This document shows, piece after piece, positions 1 to 5,267 of a stretch of DNA of 5,267 bases (position 1 is the first letter of the stretch; every line of letters begins with the position of its first letter). The DNA is from an uncultured Acidobacteriota bacterium (lineage in GTDB: Bacteria; Acidobacteriota; Blastocatellia; RBC074). The position numbers and the translations under genes were made by a program. The notes under the pieces are model-generated. The model was not told the origin of the DNA. It did no database searches and saw only the letters and a program-made list of their open reading frames with translations. The stretch lies in the NCBI GenBank assembly GCA_937967285.1, contig CALBSU010000604.1, forward strand, positions 1 through 5,267, written 5' to 3'.

Positions 1-1394
<1,394 letters not shown>

Positions 1395-1398
<4 letters not shown>

Positions 1399-1658
1399 TT
1401 CCTGTTCTCTTCCTCTCTGATCCGGGCATACGATTCCAGAAAGCCGCAGCTCTGACAGCAATATGTCGCGACAGGGATCTTCGTCTTTTTCCAGGTTTTC
1501 ACGCCCCGGAAAAATCCCTTCTCGGCGAGACCGCGCACCCACAGGCTGACGCGGTTGCTCGGGCCGTGAGTGCCGTCGAGGATGAAACCTTCTTCCATCA
1601 GTCCGTGGCACTTCGGACAGTTTTTAAGGTGAATACTCGAAAATCCCTGCTGCTCCAT
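1395..1658 (-). CDS. Small four-cysteine zinc-ribbon protein (DUF6487-like)
   Basis: An 87-aa protein with two metal-binding knuckles, CPKC at residues 14-17 and CQSC at 68-71, plus an extra Cys67. Between them lie a GFILDG segment (24-29), an aromatic and basic stretch around residues 40-60, and then, after [11 protein letters not shown] (72-78). This arrangement resembles the small bacterial zinc-ribbon family that I recall as DUF6487 (PF20097); the name is from memory. No signal peptide or membrane segment is visible, so it should be cytoplasmic. Its role is unknown; a structural zinc site or binding to nucleic acid or protein is typical of such ribbons. It starts 2 nt after the ThuA-like stop, has only a weak purine stretch as ribosome binding site, and ends in an ATGA overlap with the oxidoreductase. 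Translational coupling to both neighbours is therefore likely. It is read in a different frame from both neighbours. Confidence 0.85.
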
Positions 1659-1660
1659 AA

Positions 1661-2443
<783 letters not shown>

Positions 2444-2474
2444 ATTCACTTTCTCGCTTGAAGAGGAATGAGAT

Positions 2475-2497
2475 CGGGGGCGCCGTCGGCGCCCCCG
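2475..2497 (-). terminator. Strong GC hairpin in the isomerase-ThuA gap (partial terminator or mRNA stabiliser)
   Basis: A perfect 10-bp stem, CGGGGGCGCC at 2475-2484 pairing with GGCGCCCCCG at 2488-2497, closes a 3-nt loop. It begins 8 nt after the stop codon of the isomerase gene and lies about 31 nt before the start of the ThuA-like gene. No uridine run follows on either strand, so it does not look like a complete intrinsic terminator. More likely roles are partial attenuation, or a 3'-end stabiliser that raises first-gene mRNA over the rest of the operon. The structure is seen directly; the role is inferred. Confidence 0.6.
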
Positions 2498-2505
2498 GTT
2501 AACGG

Positions 2506-3747
<1,242 letters not shown>

Positions 3748-3756
3748 GAATACTCG

Positions 3757-3762
3757 CCTCCT
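3757..3762 (-). promoter_or_regulatory. Shine-Dalgarno site of the isomerase gene
   Basis: On the minus strand this reads AGGAGG, a full match to the anti-16S core, with a 9-nt spacer to the ATG at 3747-3745. It fixes the start of the first operon gene and suggests that this gene is translated more efficiently than the downstream members, whose sites are weaker. Confidence 0.85.
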
Positions 3763-3869
3763 GGAAAGATATTCAGCCGCCCGAACGGGTCGGCCGATGA
3801 TTGCCTGTCCGGCTCCGAGCAGTTGGACAACGAACCGCGTCGGGTTGTACTGTGTCTGCCGGAGACCGG

Positions 3870-3884
3870 AAAATTCATAATTTT
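3870..3884. promoter_or_regulatory. AT-rich palindrome, candidate operator or -10 region
   Basis: AAAATTCATAATTTT is a perfect dyad: 6-bp arms AAAATT and AATTTT around a CAT centre. It is the only strongly AT-rich island in an otherwise GC-rich divergent region and sits near its middle, about 120 nt from each start codon. The symmetry suits a dimeric regulator; the AT content suits a promoter melting zone. No regulator gene lies in the window. The dyad is seen directly; the function is inferred. Confidence 0.4.
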
Positions 3885-3900
3885 AGTAGCGATCAATGCA

Positions 3901-3936
3901 CGATGGCAGTGCCTGGAGAGGGTAATTTTGCCATCG
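3901..3936 (+). repeat. 8-bp inverted repeat in the dipeptidase leader
   Basis: CGATGGCA (3901-3908) and TGCCATCG (3929-3936) are perfect reverse complements separated by 20 nt. They lie 72-107 nt upstream of the dipeptidase ATG. They could be two half-sites for a regulator or, if transcription starts upstream, a leader hairpin. Shorter complementary pairs (GGCAGT/ACTGCC and GCCTGG/CCAGGC) interleave with it between 3905 and 3956. Confidence 0.35.
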
Positions 3937-3993
3937 ATTCTGATACTGCCCCAGGCTTCAGAACCTGTCAAGCTGGCGCAGATTCATCCAGCG

Positions 3994-3998
3994 AAGGA
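3994..3998 (+). promoter_or_regulatory. Shine-Dalgarno site of the dipeptidase gene
   Basis: AAGGA followed by a 9-nt spacer to ATG 4008. It decides the start: the frame is open back to 3801, but only the 4008 start has both a good ribosome binding site and a protein that begins directly with a basic residue and a membrane segment. Confidence 0.75.
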
Positions 3999-4007
3999 TC
4001 TTTCGAT

Positions 4008-5267
<1,260 letters not shown>

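Larger units (their letters stand above)
3748..4007. promoter_or_regulatory. Divergent intergenic region, shared promoter area
   Basis: A 260-bp gap between two genes transcribed away from each other, so promoters for both the sugar operon (leftward) and the dipeptidase (rightward) should lie here. I see no convincing consensus -35/-10 pair with 16-18 nt spacing on either strand. The best candidate for a melting region is the AT-rich palindrome at 3870-3884. TTGCCA at 3928-3933 looks like a -35 box for the dipeptidase but lacks a good -10 at the right distance. The sigma factor may not follow the housekeeping consensus of Proteobacteria. Confidence 0.55.

Noticed and set aside
1399..1611. Upstream in-frame extension of the oxidoreductase by 71 residues
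   Set aside because: It overlaps the zinc-ribbon gene in another frame, has low-complexity arginine/proline-rich content, and precedes a clear Tat motif; the ATGA overlap supports the start at 1398.
3801..4007. Upstream extension of the dipeptidase by 69 residues
   Set aside because: It covers the intergenic regulatory region and would bury the membrane segment; the AAGGA site and signal-like N-terminus support ATG 4008.

Overview
This 5.3-kb window is moderately GC-rich and densely coding. It comes from a bacterium. A twin-arginine Gfo/Idh/MocA oxidoreductase beside a secreted ThuA-like protein and a TIM-barrel sugar isomerase/epimerase is a combination common in Acidobacteriota, Planctomycetota and Verrucomicrobiota. 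Acidobacteriota-like is my best guess, from gene style only; there is no marker gene to confirm it.

Layout: a four-gene operon runs leftward on the minus strand from about 3747 to 49. In transcription order it holds a 413-aa TIM-barrel sugar isomerase/epimerase (3747-2506), a secreted ThuA-like protein (2443-1661), an 87-aa four-cysteine zinc-ribbon protein (1658-1395) and a Tat-signal Gfo/Idh/MocA dehydrogenase (1398-49). A strong GC hairpin separates the first two genes. The last three are packed tightly: a 2-nt gap, then an ATGA overlap. A 260-bp divergent intergenic region (3748-4007) holds the ribosome binding sites for both directions and an AT-rich palindrome. To its right, on the plus strand, lies a membrane-anchored renal-dipeptidase-family metallopeptidase (4008-5168).

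How the genes may work together: the Gfo/Idh/MocA enzyme, the ThuA-like protein and the TIM-barrel isomerase resemble sugar or glycoside oxidation and processing modules such as ThuA/ThuB (3-keto-disaccharide metabolism). Targeting signals place the ThuA-like protein and the oxidoreductase outside the cytoplasm and the isomerase inside. The substrate cannot be read from the sequence. The dipeptidase is probably an independent function that shares only the intergenic region.

The most unusual structure is a pair of heptanucleotide arrays, (GTAGAAA)n, at the two ends of the window. They are in inverted orientation to each other, so each reads as GTAGAAA just downstream of the outward-facing 3' end of the neighbouring gene. 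The left array supplies the stop codon of the oxidoreductase gene. I found no CRISPR, tRNA, rRNA, transposase or obvious phage or defence gene.
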